The notes: generated by a model from the sequence alone, not told the origin. 64,000 nt of DNA from Maylandia zebra (GCF_041146795.1 NC_135170.1:29809533-29873532), one strand, 5' to 3'. Counted from the first letter of the stretch, positions 24,001-39,800 are shown. Made by a program: numbers and translations.

Positions 24001-27000
24001 GCCAGCCAAAGTACTGACAGCGCAGGCTGGAGACAGAGCAGCATTGCTGTCTGTCTCCTGGTTGCCCCAGGGGTATAGAGATAGAATACTGTGTCCCCTT
24101 TCAGCTTCTCCTCACCCCTACTCCTTGCTTCACACACAGACACACTTTCATTCCATCACAGTAACAGCTATGCATTTCATCTCCTGTGTCTGTGGTTCAA
24201 CTTGTGTTTTTCTTTTAAAGATCACTATGCTTCTTTGTCTCTCACTTCATCTTTTGATATATTAAAAAAACAACACACCAGATGTGTCAGTACTTTGGTT
24301 TTCCCCTGTGAACTGTTTGAGAAATAGGTGACTGGTGTGGGAGTCTACATTGGGCTACTCTTAAACCTTTGGGGATCTTTGTGTGTTTAGATGTTATAAT
24401 ATAAAAACTCCCAAGCGTTTGTTTGTGTGAGGAACTCAAGTAGCTGTGAATGACTTCTGGTTATGTACAGGAGGCACGCACACACCCAGTTTTCATCTTT
24501 TTTATAGTCTCCAGGCTTACCCCAATCATCGAGGTTCATCTGCTTCAATAGAAGCAGCAGACTGGTGGGTCCAAATCCACCAAATCCAAATAAAAAATAA
24601 AAAAAAACAGACCAGAATTAAAGGACAACAAATACCATCTTCATAACAGTTTTTTGTTTTTGCTTTTTTTTTTTTTCCATGCACAGTCATTTTGCAGCTC
24701 AAACAAAAATCTGGTTTAAATATCTCCGACATAGATCCATCTTTTTGTTTTGCTTTTGTCGGCTCAACTTCAGATAGAGAAGAATCTTAGAGGAGGAGTA
24801 ATTTTTCACAAGGATCATTAGCTTGTAGGATTGCAATTTTAAACCCTGATTTTTAAAAAAGGACTTAAAAATGAGATAAAACAAAATAAAACATTAGTTA
24901 TAAAATTAAATCAGTGATTTTCTGACCAAAATATAGAAAACTATTTGAGAAGAAGAAAATAAAATCGATGTAATGTTGCCATACTGTGTACATTTTAACT
25001 ACATGGTTAAAAATCTTCTGCAAATTTGGGAATTTAAAAGATAATTTCACAGTCGCTCAGCACGATAATTTTTTTGTTGTTGTCCCATTTGGTTCTTTAG
25101 CCGTCAGAATTGTTGTCTGAAGGCCAACAAGGATACCCAATGGATTTACTTTGCCAAGTGGATCATCACGGCCTTGCCGTATTGGTCCATTTGATCGACC
25201 TTTTTTGTTATTATTTATTTTATTTTATTTTCAGTTGTTACAGACGGGACAGACATGACTAGGGGATAGGAAAGGGAGAAGGAAAGATGAAGGAAAAGAA
25301 AAACAGAGAGAAAGAGGAACAGTGAGAAAGGGCACTTAAAAAGAGAGAGAGAAAAAAAACTCCCAGATCACCTGTTGAGAGAAAAAGAAGAGAAAACAAG
25401 CAAAAAAAGAGAGCAACATAATAAACATAACACCATCGCATTAATCTAGCTAAGTGTAAACAGCAGTAAATATTGAATGTTGTGGAGCAGCACGCAGGAT
25501 AGACAGCGCACAATGTGCTTTGAGGTAGCAGCCAAGAAAGGTGTAGTTTATGTCTATGGACAGTGAACACCCGTGAGCACACCTGTGTGGATCAGCGCAC
25601 TTGTATTCAAAAGGTTTCACCATGTAACGGTCTTCTAGAGGGTGTAGGGAGCCATAGCCCCGTCCAACCAGGGCATGAAGCAGGCATGGAGGAGATCCAG
25701 ACCCCAGACATCCAGAGGCCCCAGAGTGCGAGAGCCCAAGCACTCTGGGGCTCAGCACGATACTTAATAGATAACCTGCTTATTTAATACCTGCTAATTT
25801 AATTAAGTTTGTCAACACACACAGCTCGACCACAAATCCACCCATTCATCCAGGAAATGAAACTCAACACCAAGCCCTATGCTGCACATAAATAAAAGAG
25901 GCATTTATCCTTGCAGATTATACACACTAGTTTAAACTTAGTGGCAAACACCAGGGCTGATCTACCCAGCAGGTGGATTCTGACATGGGCTGGTGGGGCA
26001 GCAGCTGTCTACCAGGCTTCACCTCTCCTTAATTCCAGTCACAGAACTCAAACCGCCTACTGGGACTGTGGTGTTAAAGCCTTTTGGAGCATATTTAATG
26101 CAATTTTTATGGCTTGCCGTGTGGAGGATTGTGTTCCCAGTACAGTTGTAGTGAGTGATTGTAAATTACTGAGCACTAATTAGCAGGTATTTATGTTTGT
26201 TAGCCAAGTCTACCCTATCATCCACACACGTTCACTTCTGACCATGCAAACATGATGGTGCCAAAATGCTAATGCTGAGGCTTCTAAAACCAGTGTGTGA
26301 CATTATGGTGGGTATGTCCATCTTTCTTTTTTTACACAGTCATCACTTGACTCAAGGTTAAAAATGGTTTGAAAAAAGTTGGCTTAAACCCCAGTGGCTG
26401 CAGTTTTCCGAGTCTGTACCACCTTAACACCACCATCTGGTGAGGACGGAGAATGTGTTTTGTTTTGTTTTAAAGCGCCAATTCTGACAGTCTGTGAAAA
26501 CTCTCCAAGTCGTTTCAACTTATCTGCCAACGCTGCCAGCATCACCCACTGACACCCAATTCTTTGAGCACTGGGGACTGCCATGCCACAATGAAATCTG
26601 CTTTGAAAAGCTCTCAGCCCTGCTCAAATATCACCTCTCTCTCTCTTACACGCACACACATACACAGTATTCAAATTCATGTCTTTATATTCCTTTTCAC
26701 CTGTAAAAAAGGAGTGATCACATCCTTTATTCCCACTCCCCTACACCTTTGAGTTTCATACTCTCCGTTCGGAATTTGTACCCAGTCTGGAAGCTTTTCA
26801 TTAAAACTTGTAATAACACTGACTGCAGCTTCTCTGTCCACAGCTGTCAGTCTGATAAGAAAACAGAGGTGAGAATATTCAGTCAGCAGCTACAACCACA
26901 TATATATGAAAGGAAAACTTGAGTGAAAAAAGGGGATCCTCTGCTCCACTTCCTCTGCTGCACAGCCATGCAAGCGCATCTCTATCATTCAGCTATCTAT

Positions 27001-30000
27001 GCACCCCCGCCACCCCAGCTCCCCGCTCTGCAACCCCCACGGGAGGCCAACAGATAGACAAGACACTACTTCAAGTGCAATTTCACATCCACAAAAGTTG
27101 CAGCAGTGAGAAAAAGAGCGGGCTGGATCTTGTTTATAAATAAAGTCATTCATAAATGATGGCATCTGTCAAGTGTGCGTGAGTGAGGTGCAGGTGGGAG
27201 GTGAAGGATGGAGGTGAAATATGGCCTCTCTCTGTGTATCCCCTTACGCTCGGATGGGTTCCAGACAGATGCTGAGAGGGTTTTGCTCCTCTGGAGGTGG
27301 AGGGCCATCAGGACTGAGAGTTAGCTTTATGAGAAGCAGAATGAGTCAGTGTGGCTGTTTGAAGTGAATTGATCAAAGCTGGGGCGGAATCGGGTACAGT
27401 TGCAGTCAGCAGAGTGGAGTGGACTGGGTGAAAACACACAGAGCCATGGTTCTCTGGGTGGATTTCCCATCTGACTGAATGACAGAGGAATTCACTGCTG
27501 CTCCTGCCGCTGCTGCAGCTTGAAAAGGAGCAAGCGTCTGGTTCAGTGTCAGGGTGGATTAGTTTGTGTCCCACATGAACAGTGCTGGAGGGGTATTAGA
27601 TATTACTGTAATGCTATTACTTCTCCAGGTTACACAGTGATTTTTTTTTTTTAGTCATTACATTTTTTAAATAAAACATGCACTCCTACTTTGTTTTATA
27701 TTACATTCTTGTGAGACATTTAATTAAAACCTGCATAAATATGTATTAAGCGTAATTAATTTTTACTGTTACCGGGTAAGATTAAACAAGCAAAATCAGC
27801 AGCCCAAAAAAGTTTTAATAGAATTATCATCTGTTGTGTATTTGTTAAATTAATGATTAAGAAGAACATAATTTCCTCTATGAGAATATATAATGGGCAA
27901 AATGATGCTTTTAACCAAGCTTAATGGCCAAAGCATATTTGGGCAATAATAATGTAGCTACAATATATAAGCTTACATTTTAAACTAAGAAAGCTGCAGC
28001 TCACCTGGTCATCTTAATATGCCCTTCAAGTAACTTATATATGATCAATAATTTCTTGGTGTGTCACTGGATTCTTTTGTGTGGGCAGACACTTAGAACG
28101 AGTGATGGAGGACATTAAAAAGACATTTTTACTTCCCTTTTTGTAGTCACTCACCATCTCTTTAAGGATAATGCCGACACAGCCAATCACCCTCTGGAAA
28201 AGACTGAGGTGCACAGACTGAGGGGGTGCAGCGAAGTATAAGACAAGACATCAATGTGTATGTGCTGCTGATGAGGGGAGTAGGTAGAGTGCATTATGAT
28301 GACATAAAGGTGCTTTATGATTGTATAAATATTTAAGCACCAACCGCTAGTACTGAATCTACTTTACTAAGTGGATTGGGTAATATTATTAGGTAATACT
28401 AGTAATATTCTTATTATTGGTGCTGTTTTTTACGCTGGCTGGCCACTTATACATGACTTGTAACACAGCGTTGGATCCTCTTTATGGCATAAATTCAGCA
28501 AGCTGTCAGAAACATTCCTCAGAGAATTTGGTCCATGTTGACCTGATCGTCTTAGTTAAAGCAAATTTATCATCCTTGACGTCACTCTCCCATTCCACCA
28601 CATCCAATAGCTACTCTATCGAAGTGAGATCTGGTGACTGTGGAAGCTGTTTAGTACAGTTAGTTCGCTGTCATGTATAAGAAACCAGTTTGAGATCATT
28701 TGTGACATGGCATGTTATCCTGCTGGAAGCATACATGAGAACATGGGTACACTGTGTCATAAAAGGTAGAGATGGTCAGCAACAACAAAGACAATGTTTT
28801 TCCAGTCTTCTCTTGTCCGATTTTGCTGACCCTGTGTAACTTGTACCTTCAGTTTCCTGTTCTTAGGTGACAGAAATGACATCAAGTGTCATCTTCTGCT
28901 GTTGTAGCCCATCTGGTTCAAGGTTTGATGCGTTGTGTGTTCAAAGATCCTCTTTTGCATACTTTGGTTATAATGAGTGTTTATTTGAGTTATTGCTGAT
29001 TTCCTGTTATCTGGAAGTATTCTGGCCATTCTCCTCTGACCTCTGGCATAAACAGGGCATTCTCACTCAGAACACTCACTGGACATTTTCTCTTTTTCAA
29101 ACAGTTCTCTGTAAATCCTCAAGACTGTGTGAGAAAATCCCAGTAGATTTCAGAAATCCTTAGACCAGCCTGTCAACCATGCCACAATCAAAGTCACTTA
29201 AACCATCTTTCTTCCTCATTCTGATGTTCAGTTTGAACTTCAACAGGTCATTGTGAAATTGTCTACATACCTAGAACCATTGGTTGTTGGGGTGTCATTG
29301 GCTGATTAGATATTTGTGTTAAAGAGCAGTTGAACAGGTACACCTAATAATGTGAGTGTAATTTTACCTTGTTTAAGTAATACAATAAAGCCTTTGTAAG
29401 AATCATTTTGAAAGTGTGTTTGGAGAGTTGATTTTTAGAGATACAATTGTTGGAATGGGGTTAAAGGAAGAGGTACAGTATATCTGTATCATTTACATCC
29501 TTTTAATTCAGGTCAGTGAAGGTTACAGAATTGCAGAGTTAACAGAATCAACTGATACAAGCACTGCAATAAATTCATAATGACTCTTTCATATTGTCAT
29601 ATGTATGTATAGACAACTGTTTGGAGAGGTTACAGCAGTTTGAAAAAAAAAAGTGGCATTTGTGTGTCAAGGACCAAGGAATGGGACAGATCCCCAAAGA
29701 CAAGCCTTAAAACACAAAGCCCACAAATGTGGGAAAAGCACAGATGTATACCTCTCCTTTTTTGCTCCTTCTGTTTCCTTTCTCTAGATGTCAATCTAGT
29801 GAACACTTCCTGCTCTCACAACCTGCTCTCATGGTAAACACACCCACTATTCTTTCTAGTCACTTCAAGCCCTCATTCCCCCAACCTCTTTGAGTACTGA
29901 TTGAGGCAGCAGATGCACTTTTCAGCCTCATTGTGCCCCAGCTGCTGCCTGTGCGTCCTTCGACAGCACCCATTATGTCTCTGGTCAGCTGAGAAACATT

Positions 30001-33000
30001 AAGATTAAAGTGTCAACGCTGTAGCTATTCCCATCGTCACTCGATCACACGATATCCATGACTCGTTTCTTTTTTTCTATGTATTGTGTGCTTTCTTTTA
30101 AAAAACACAAATATCAGAAAGAGTATCAGAAAACTAATCTTAATTTAGTTAAATCTGCTATTGCTGCTATCAAATTACAGTATAAAAATAATGGAACAAT
30201 ATGATAGGCACCACACACAGCAATGAACTTTATGAGATTTTCAGTCTGTCTGCAAAGCTCCAGACGCAGTCACATAGCCTAAATAACAGACATTTCCCTT
30301 AGAAGCTGGTACAGATCAAAAATAGAGACAGAAGCAGTGCATCTTAAAGCAGATAACTCATAAATTGGAAGGGAAATGGCATCTCACTAATTAAGAAAAT
30401 TTTCATTTAGCCTGGAAGAAGAATTTGTTGCTCTATATAAAAAAAGCCTTCCATAAACCTAGGACATCTCACTATTCATCACTGATTGAAAACAACAACA
30501 ACCCTAGGTTTCTTTAAGCACTGTAGCCGGGCTGACAAAAAGTCTGAGTTCAGTTTAGCCAAGCATTCCTTTAACCTTAACTAGTAATGACTTAAGGAAT
30601 TTCTTCACAAATAAAACTTTAACCATTAGAGAAAGAATGCTCATAACCACCCCAGACATATCATTATGTAGAGGTATTTTCAATACAACTGATATTTTTT
30701 TAGATTCTCTCTCCAATTCATTTTTTTGAGTTAAGGTTTGCAATTACTTCCTCCAAACCATCAACATATCAATCAGATTCCATTCCTGCAAGACGGCTCA
30801 AAGAAGTCCTACCATTAATTAAGTAATGCTTCAATCTTAAATATGATCAATCTATCTCTATAACTGGGCTACGTACCACAGGCCGTAATTAAACCATTAC
30901 TTAAAGAGCCATCACTTGACCCAGCTGTCTCAGCTAATTATAGGTCAATCTCCAACCTTCCTTTAATCTCACAAATTCTTGAAAGAGTAGTGATAAAACA
31001 GTCAACTGAGTTTCCATCAGATTTCAGAGCTCATCACAGTACAGAAACAGCTTTAGTGACAGTTGACTCATCTCTGTGCAGGATTCAGTACCATTCACCA
31101 TAATATTTTTACAGAGTTTCGAGCATGCGATGTTAAGTAGTGTTTAAGTTACTTCGCTGCAGTGGTTTCTATCATATCTATTTTAGAGACTCCAGTTCGT
31201 TCTTGTAAATGGAGAGGCAGTAGTCTCACACACTAAGGTTAACTGTGGATTTCCACGGTTCTATGCTAAGACCAATTCTGTTTACATTATACATGTTTCC
31301 CCTAGGCAGTAACATTATATGGCATAGCCTTTTCATTGCTATGCAGATGATACCCAGCTTTATCCATGAAGCCAGAAGTTACACAACAATTAGTTAAACT
31401 GCAGAAATGTCTTAAAGGCATAAAGTCCTGGATGGCCTCTAATTTCCTAAATTCAGATAAAACAGAGGTTACTGTATCTTTTTACTGTGTTTAACCAGAT
31501 ACTTACTTCTGGAAGGCATTACCTTGGCCTCTGTGAGGAATCTTGGAGTCATTTCTAACCAGGATATTTCCTCCAGTGTGTATATTAAACAATTATGTGG
31601 GACTGTTTTCTTGCATTTACACAGTACCTCAAAAATTTGAAAAATCGTGTCTCAGACTGATGCTGTTCATGCATTTTTTTACTTCTAGGCTGGATTATTA
31701 TAATCAGGTTGTCCTAAAAACTCCCTAAAAAGCCTTCAGTTGATCAAAAACGCTGCAGCAAGAGTATTGACAGGGAGTAGAAAGAGAGAGTATATTTCTC
31801 CTATATTGGTTTCTCTTCACTGGCTCTCTGTTAACCCTAGAATTGAATTTAAAATCCTTCTCCTAACACACAAAGCCTTGAATAATCAGGCACCATCGTA
31901 TCTTAAAGACATCGTATTACCATATCTTCCCATTAAAGGACTTTGCTCTCAGACTGCAGGCCTATAATATTTAAAAGTAGAATGGAAAGAAGAGCATACC
32001 TCTCTTTTTGAATGAGTTTACCGTTAAGGCTGGATCAGGTGACCCTGAACCCTCCCACACTATATTACAACAGGCTTGGGGCTAGGCAGGAGGCTTCACA
32101 TAATGGACCTTGTTTCACCTCTTTTCACTCACCATGTGTTTATACAGCACTCTGCATTTAATCATGAGTTATTATTAATCTCTGACTCTCTTCCTCAGTC
32201 TGTGTTTTGTCCTGTCTTCCACCCCTCATCCCCAACCAGGCATGGTCTCTCCCTCAGCCTGGTTCTCCCAGAGGTTTCTTCCTGTTAAAAGGGAGTTTTT
32301 CCTTCCCACTGTTGCCAAGTGCTTCCTCATACGGGGTCGTCTGATTGATGTGGATTTCCCTTTTTCTTTGCTCGGCCTTTACCACTGAATTGTATTTCAT
32401 TGAGAGCTAATGGATAACTCTGAACAAAGACTACTGCTGTTGCAGTTTGCAATCATGATGCATTAGGCGGCACGATTTGTTTGTGCTGCCCAAGTGTGGT
32501 TCAGTTAATCGGATATTGAGGTTTCAAGTTAAATAAAGTCACAGGATGCACATCTAGGCTGACCTGGGAAACAAAATTAAATTGTTTTTTACAAAAACAT
32601 TTCATTTGCCGCATCTAACAAAGGTGTCAAATGCATTTTCTTTTCAAATAAAATAGCTGTACCTGCTCATTGTCTTCTTTACTGCCCTCACTGCCTTCAA
32701 CTTTCAATCGACAGAATAGCAATAACCAGTAATAGGAAATGTGTTTTGCCTGTGTCCTCTTATGCATACACAAGTATTAGGAAAGAAGGACAACAAACAC
32801 ATTTAAGCATTTCTTCATATTATCAATCACCTGTTTGTATATTACCTTTTATCCAGGTTGTTACAGTTTAAAGTGCTTCACAGAAGACTGATAAGACAAT
32901 AATTAGACATAAGAAATAAAACATCTTACCACTAGTTGTGAAAAACTACAAAGAACAGGCCTATTTATAAGTCATGATATGTGGACTACCTGTACATATA

Positions 33001-33833
33001 CATTTTAAATAACCTGTAATATTAGTTATATGCCTTGTCATATGGTTTAGGCAATATTAATAAATATGCTATGTGATATTTTTTGTACTCGATATAATCT
33101 TTTTTAAAAATGCTTATTTATAGGTCTTATCACTTATAAGTATTGTCTAACATTACCAGTTCTATCAACCACTGAAAATAATATGCATCAACACTATTAA
33201 TATTAATATATTCTCATGTTGCACTCCTCGTCCCTTTGATTCTGTGTCATTTTTAGTAAAAACAGCTGCAATCAAAATTTGATTACTTTTTGTGCATCTG
33301 TCATTATAATAGCTTAAGCCTTTTCTGTCAGTAGCACAGCGTGGCAAGACTTAAGAGTCCGTATGAACTCATCAAAAGCTTTAAGACTCTAAAAGACTTC
33401 TTTTAATTCTATCCAGTGAATGTTCAGTGCCTAATAACTTATCACTGTACTTAGTTAATATGTCATTGTATAAATGTGCTAAGTAAAAGCCATATGCAGC
33501 CTATCAGCAGTGTGCAGTACTGTTCAGCAGTGGACATACTATTTAAGCAGATTATACACTTTTGCCTGGTGCTCCACATTAAGCTGACAGTTCACGGAGG
33601 CTGAGATGCGGTGAAGGAACGTGTGCTGATGAGTCTTAGCTTATAGCTGTATCCATGGGCACATTTACAGGTTCCTCTCACTGAAGAAGGTCATAAGGAC
33701 TCGGATGCTACAGCCTCTGGGACCTGCCAGAAGTGCTGGGCAGATGGGCATTTGGACAACTCGAGGTGCTTTTGTATGCATGTAAAAATGGGTAGGAATA
33801 TGTAAGCACATGTAGTACAGAACATCAGTTTGC

Positions 33834-33890
<57 letters not shown>

Positions 33891-36800
33891 CAAAGTTTCA
33901 CTGAGAGAGCAGACATTTTGTGTGGTAATTACAGCCTGTTTGTTCCATCAGTGTGCCTGGCTGCCTTCATGCAGCATTTCTGCACACCTCTTGCTTAACA
34001 CATTCCTAACTGCTAGTGACCCCAACGCAGTGATGTCTTGACTAATGGGCAGTCAGAGATGGAGAACATCGACAGCTGAACAAAAAGAGGGGGGATAAAC
34101 CGATAGTACACAGATAAAGATGCATGAATTCAACTCTTCACTTGTTCTCTTTTAGCTTCCTTAATCTTCTCCCACACCTCCTTTAATGTAAAGAGAGCCA
34201 TTGATTATTGATTCCTTGATACAATCTAACTATAATTCACAAAGTACTGCTTGCCTGCTCCAGAATAAAGGCATCCAGCCCAGAAGCCAGGAGTGCCAGC
34301 TGTCTTGAAGCGATTGTTTACAAACCCACTCACAAAGTCATGGTGCAATGGAGTGAAGCACTATGCACAAGGCCATCATTTTTCAAAAAGTTTAGGGGTA
34401 GAGTTTGTTCTAAAAGACGAAGAAGAAAAAGGAAGCAAAGATTAGTCTAAATTTCTCTCAGTTATTTACAACACGAGGTAGACCTACCTCTCTATTTCTA
34501 AGATATAGTATTATAATTAACAGGGTTTTTGTTTGTTTTGCAGGTTTATCTGCTAACTTTATTACCAAAAAGACTGCAGGCTCATCCCAAAATTAAAATC
34601 ATGTGGTTGACATAAAGGGACCAGAAGATACATTCTGTTATCATGCTCAGGAAGCCCTAAAGGACTGAGTGATAGACCCTCCTCCAAAAATATCCTCACA
34701 GGCATTTCAGTATCTGTGTATGGAGACTGTCAAAGGGCTTTACCTTACACCAGAAAGTGTCTTGAGGCAGCTGTTGTTATGAAATGGCATTCTATAAATA
34801 AAACTCAATTAAATAGAATTGACTTGGAGGTACAAAGACCAAAATCTATTTACAAGCTTTGCAAAATTCCAACAGTCACAAATCTAGTATTTTTCCCCAA
34901 ACCGTGCCAATCGTGCTTCCATGAAAATAAAAATAGCCAGTAAGCTTGAAATGTGGATTCTTTTCTATAAAAAAAATATCCAGAGTTACACCTGAGATGA
35001 ATTGTTATGCTTTATCTAGAGTCTGCAGCCAACATCATTATCCTGAAAAAACAGAAACATAGACAGATGTTGACATTGTTTATAGACCATTTTAACATAC
35101 ATAAATAAACAGAATTTTTAAGCCATTTACATTTATGTACATCTGAGTTCTGTCTCATCTGTTACACGGTTGGACTGTTACAACTATTGCCTCTCTGTCC
35201 CTGATGTCAGTATGATAAACCCATTGATGCCAGTGCTTCAGTGCGTTCAAGGACTACCTCGAACCGTCATTGAGGTAAGGTGCACAACATCAGTTAAACT
35301 TTAATTTTGGAACAATTTAAACATAGAAAATGACAAAAAAAACATCAGCAGATGGTTGTTCAGAGTTTAAATGTTTGCCGAGTAGCTCTTTGATGTCTTA
35401 CTTAGGCACTGAGGTGCTCTGCTAAACACTATAATGCTTACAAAGTCAAAATGAATGTCTTTGTAGTAAGCTTAAACGCTGTCTATCTTGATCATCCTGC
35501 TAACTGAGACAAAAAAGTATTAGTCTTAAACTAATCTCTCTAACTAAGGGCATGAGTTTGAGATATTAAACTAAGTACTTTCATCTGATCCCTTATTTCC
35601 CAAGTGTTTAACACAGCACATGGAGCTAATGCAGGACTCAAATTGGATGCCCTTCCTGACACAACCACTTGCTTGCGGTCCTCTGATGCTGGATTTGTGC
35701 CTCCTCCTTGTGCCAAAGTGGGCATCTGTTGCATGCAAGTTGATTGTGTTAACCACTACACCCTGCAACCATCAGTTTGAGATATAAAACTGAAAGTCAT
35801 GTTAACGTCATTCAGTATAAATCAAGGGATCATCAGTGGATCCTAGGGATTCATCCACCAAGGATGGTGCGTGCCTTTGTTGAAGTAATCCAAATTAGTC
35901 ACCTGGATGAAAGTAGAATACTTACCAAAATGCCAGCTGATGACTTATCACGCCCTAAAAAGTAACAATTTGTTACTTTTCTTGTCTCACATGTTAGTAA
36001 ACTGAATATCTGAGAAAAACCAAATAGTCTTTTCCGCTAGCCAAGTGGCCAGTGGACCAGCAACAGCTAGTTCTTGGGCTCTTCTGGTGTAGCCAGTGAA
36101 CATCCAGGTTACAGCTTCTTTTTAAATCAGTTTTTCACAAATGCAAATAAATTTAAAACAACTAACAAAACAGTGAATGGTAGTTTTAAAGCTTGATGGG
36201 TCACCAGAACATGGAATAAAGACAGGCTATTAATGGGGGAAAAAAACCAAAAATCTGATCTTTTACTCTAGATTCTACAATATTAAGGAAATATCTGATC
36301 ATAGGAATGAACTATTTTGTAACCATTTCTATAACTTCTTTAAAAATTGAAATAATATAAAAGATAATTGTCGCATTGTATGCTGTTTGTGAGCAAAAAC
36401 TTGTGTGTGAAACCAGACTTTTTAAACTTCTTCAACAATTGTTTGTTTAATTAGAGACACAAACGGTTATTTCAGGTTACAGTATTTCACCAGCCTTGCA
36501 CTTCTTCTGTTTACTCATTACCTGAAACTGTCAAGCTGGAACAGGTTCCCAGTGCAGGTGAGTGCCTTCCAGCTTTCTGTGCATCATCAAAACCTGTTTT
36601 CGTTTAGGCAGCTATTGCCCTGGGCTGGTTCAGCAAAGAGTATGAACAACTTGTGAACAGCGTTTGAAATGATGTCGTCATCCTCCCATCAGGGTGTTGA
36701 CAAAAATAAACAAAAGGTGCATTTACAGTCTGCAGCTACTTTCCAACAAGTCCAATGACCTATAGAGCAACTAAAATTGGAACTTGTTCAGAGGAAAGTG

Positions 36801-39800
36801 AAGAAATCTAAGAATTTATGTATTTAAATATTTAATGTTGAGTCCTGCAGTGGTAATTCAGAGAGGGTGAGCTGAAAGACTATACAAGCCAAGAGCAGAC
36901 AAAGTTATCTCTAGTGATCAGCATAGTCCCTACTCAGATAATATCAGGTCTGATAGAACATTCTGAGCATCCTCCACCTCCAGTGAGCCGTAGGTTTGGG
37001 TGCAGAGGAGACTCCGTTGATTTTATATCTGCTCTGCGTTGTGATTGTAGTTCATTCATTGTCCATTAAATATTAATCAAGCGGAAAGTGTTGAGGAATG
37101 CAAAACCCACTGAACATGGAATGTTTTCACAGGCCACTGGATGTCCTACCAGTCCACTGCACTAAGTATGTGGAGTTTAAAGAGCATAAAGACACCAGGA
37201 ATGTTGGAAGGTTGGTATGAGAGGAGGGAGACAGCCAGACTGTGACTAAGGAAGCGCTGGCACTGGGAGTGGTGTTACACACTTGTTAGTGTCTCTCAAG
37301 TCAAAAACAATCACACCTCTGACTGTGAAAACACACGGAAGCTTTTTAATGAGAACGCGCACAACTTCAACTGTGGAATACTCATTAGAGGCTAGGGGCT
37401 CGGAAGCTCATAAGAGTGGTAATTAAATTTAAGAGTCTGTTATCCAGGTGTAGATTAACAATCTGTGACATTTTCATACAGATAAGTTCCTGCTTCCTGT
37501 CTTCTCTGCAGAGCACTGCTTCAAACTGAAACAAGTTCAACAAAGCTTTTATACATTTTGTTGTGAACAGCCAGAGTCAGGCAGGTCTGTTGCAGGAAAA
37601 AACATCCTCCACAGCACTGCAAGTGATGTGCTTCAGTGTTCCCAGCAGCGACAGAACTTTGTTGGAAATAAACAGAGAAAGAACAATGTGCTTGGAATCG
37701 GAAACTATAGACAACATTGCTGATCCGACACAGAAAAATCAACAGAAGCTCAGAAATTTCATTTACTGAACTCCTCAGGTTAAAAGTGATGAAGATAGGA
37801 TCTGAATGACAAGCGAGCTTGAGGAAGTAAGTTGCAAAATAACACCACAGCATGAGCGATTAGTACTAAAGATGTCAGCAAAAGAAGAAAGGAAAACAAG
37901 ATGCCTGTGGACTGCCACTTAAAAGTGTTGGGCTTCACGTGAGAATCAGGTCAGTACATAATTATAATAAAGGTCAATCAAATGGACCAATATAGCAAGG
38001 CCATGATGATCCACTTGGCAAAGTAAATCCACTTGGCATCTTTCTTGGCCTTCAGACAACAATTCTGATGGCTAAAGATCCAAACAGGACAGTCAGGAAA
38101 AAAAAAAGAATCAGGTCAGGCATTAGAGAGACAGCTGTGAAGAGAAACACAAACAGACAAGAAGGTACTGCTGTGGGAACTTTGGGAAAACCCGACTTGT
38201 CATGAATTGGACTTTTTGAGAAACAGCATGCACACCTCTCACTGAAGTATTACTCTCAGGCCAAAGCTACAAGAAATCTTTCTCAGGCACCTTTACCATA
38301 ATGGGAAGAGAGGATGAGTGCCTCATTGCCTCAGGCTCAGTAAAAGCTCCTGACTCGCTGACTACCAAAGAAGCCCACGAGCATCAACAGTTATCACTAA
38401 CGATCTCTGATAAGTTATCACCGACCCACGCTGACATTTTGACCACTTGACAGCTTATGTTGCTTTTAAAATAAATTAAAAAACAGATACAGCACTGCTG
38501 AAACCGACTACACCATCTATCACCATGTCATGTAACATGGACACACATTTATCCAAATATAGTGTGTTTATTTTCTCTTTTTATTTTCTCTTCTGAATTC
38601 CATTCAATCACCGTCTAATTGATTTAATTCTCCAGATGGTCTAGAGCCGAATGCAGGGAAGAATACAAAGTACAGCTGAAGGTTGCCCTCTGATTCCCAT
38701 AAGCTGTCTGACCTCCTTGTTTCTGCTTAATACGTCTTAAAATACCCATATGTTTAGGGAGTTCTATAAAAATTGCACATGAACAAACGTACAGATTTAC
38801 AGGGAGTGACGACCTCAATTAGATAAACAGCTTACCTTTGTTCTCACCCATCCTGCAAAGATGAGACCTAGTAGAAGAACTGAAATTATGGTGACCACGT
38901 GAATCAGTGGTTGACTTCCATGCAAGAGTGAACGCTGGGAGCATTTCTAAATGATTATATCCATTTAACCTTACTGGAGAAATGTGAAACAGGCGAGAAG
39001 CAAGTTGTTTAAATAGCCTCGCCTCAAACGGCAATCAATAATGTTTTGTGAACTGAGCCCGGCCACAGCGTGCAGACTACAGCAGCAATTAAAAGGGAGA
39101 CAAAAGTTTATGAGAAGAGGCTGAAAGTGAGACAATAATGCGTGTATAAATGGAGTCGAAAAAATTGGAGCGCAACGCAAAAATTGATTGATGCAAACAG
39201 GTCAAAATGAAAATGTTCAGTGGATTGTAGTTGCACCTGTACAGATAACAGCATGTGTTTACCAGCTATTGGTCTTTCATTGTCTGTTCCCTTTAAGGTC
39301 AGCTTTGTCAAGAACACTTGCAAGAGCCTCACAGAGTAAATTCACAGGTCAAAGTTCACCAAAGATGACTGTACGCCAGGCATGTCAAGACATTTTATAG
39401 CACTGATCACTGTGATTTTACTTAAATTAACTGATAAAGTCTGAAATACTTGATCAATGATAAATGATAAATGACTGTGTGACCCAAGAGAGTCCCAAGA
39501 GTCTCTGCACTGAACTGCTGGCGACGGTGCTTATGGTACATGAAAGAAAATTAAAGCAGAGCATGAGAATGGGAGCCGTAGGCGGAGAGAGGGTGAAGCA
39601 ATAAAATACTCAGACTCAAATAAAGGAACGATGGGAGACATGCTATTCTTTTCAGATGAAAGCCTTTTCCATCTAAGTGTGAGCCAATTATTTTTCTTGT
39701 TGAGAGAAAATATGAACATCTGTGTTTGCCGTGAATCAGTGAATAATGGCAGACCACCAAGGACCTCTGAATGTGCACACACACAGAAGCACATAGGCAA

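Noticed and set aside
31740..31967. Short conserved ORF ([15 protein letters not shown]...) as a gene
   Set aside because: It is the well-known C-terminal LINE region within a longer decayed L2-like copy.
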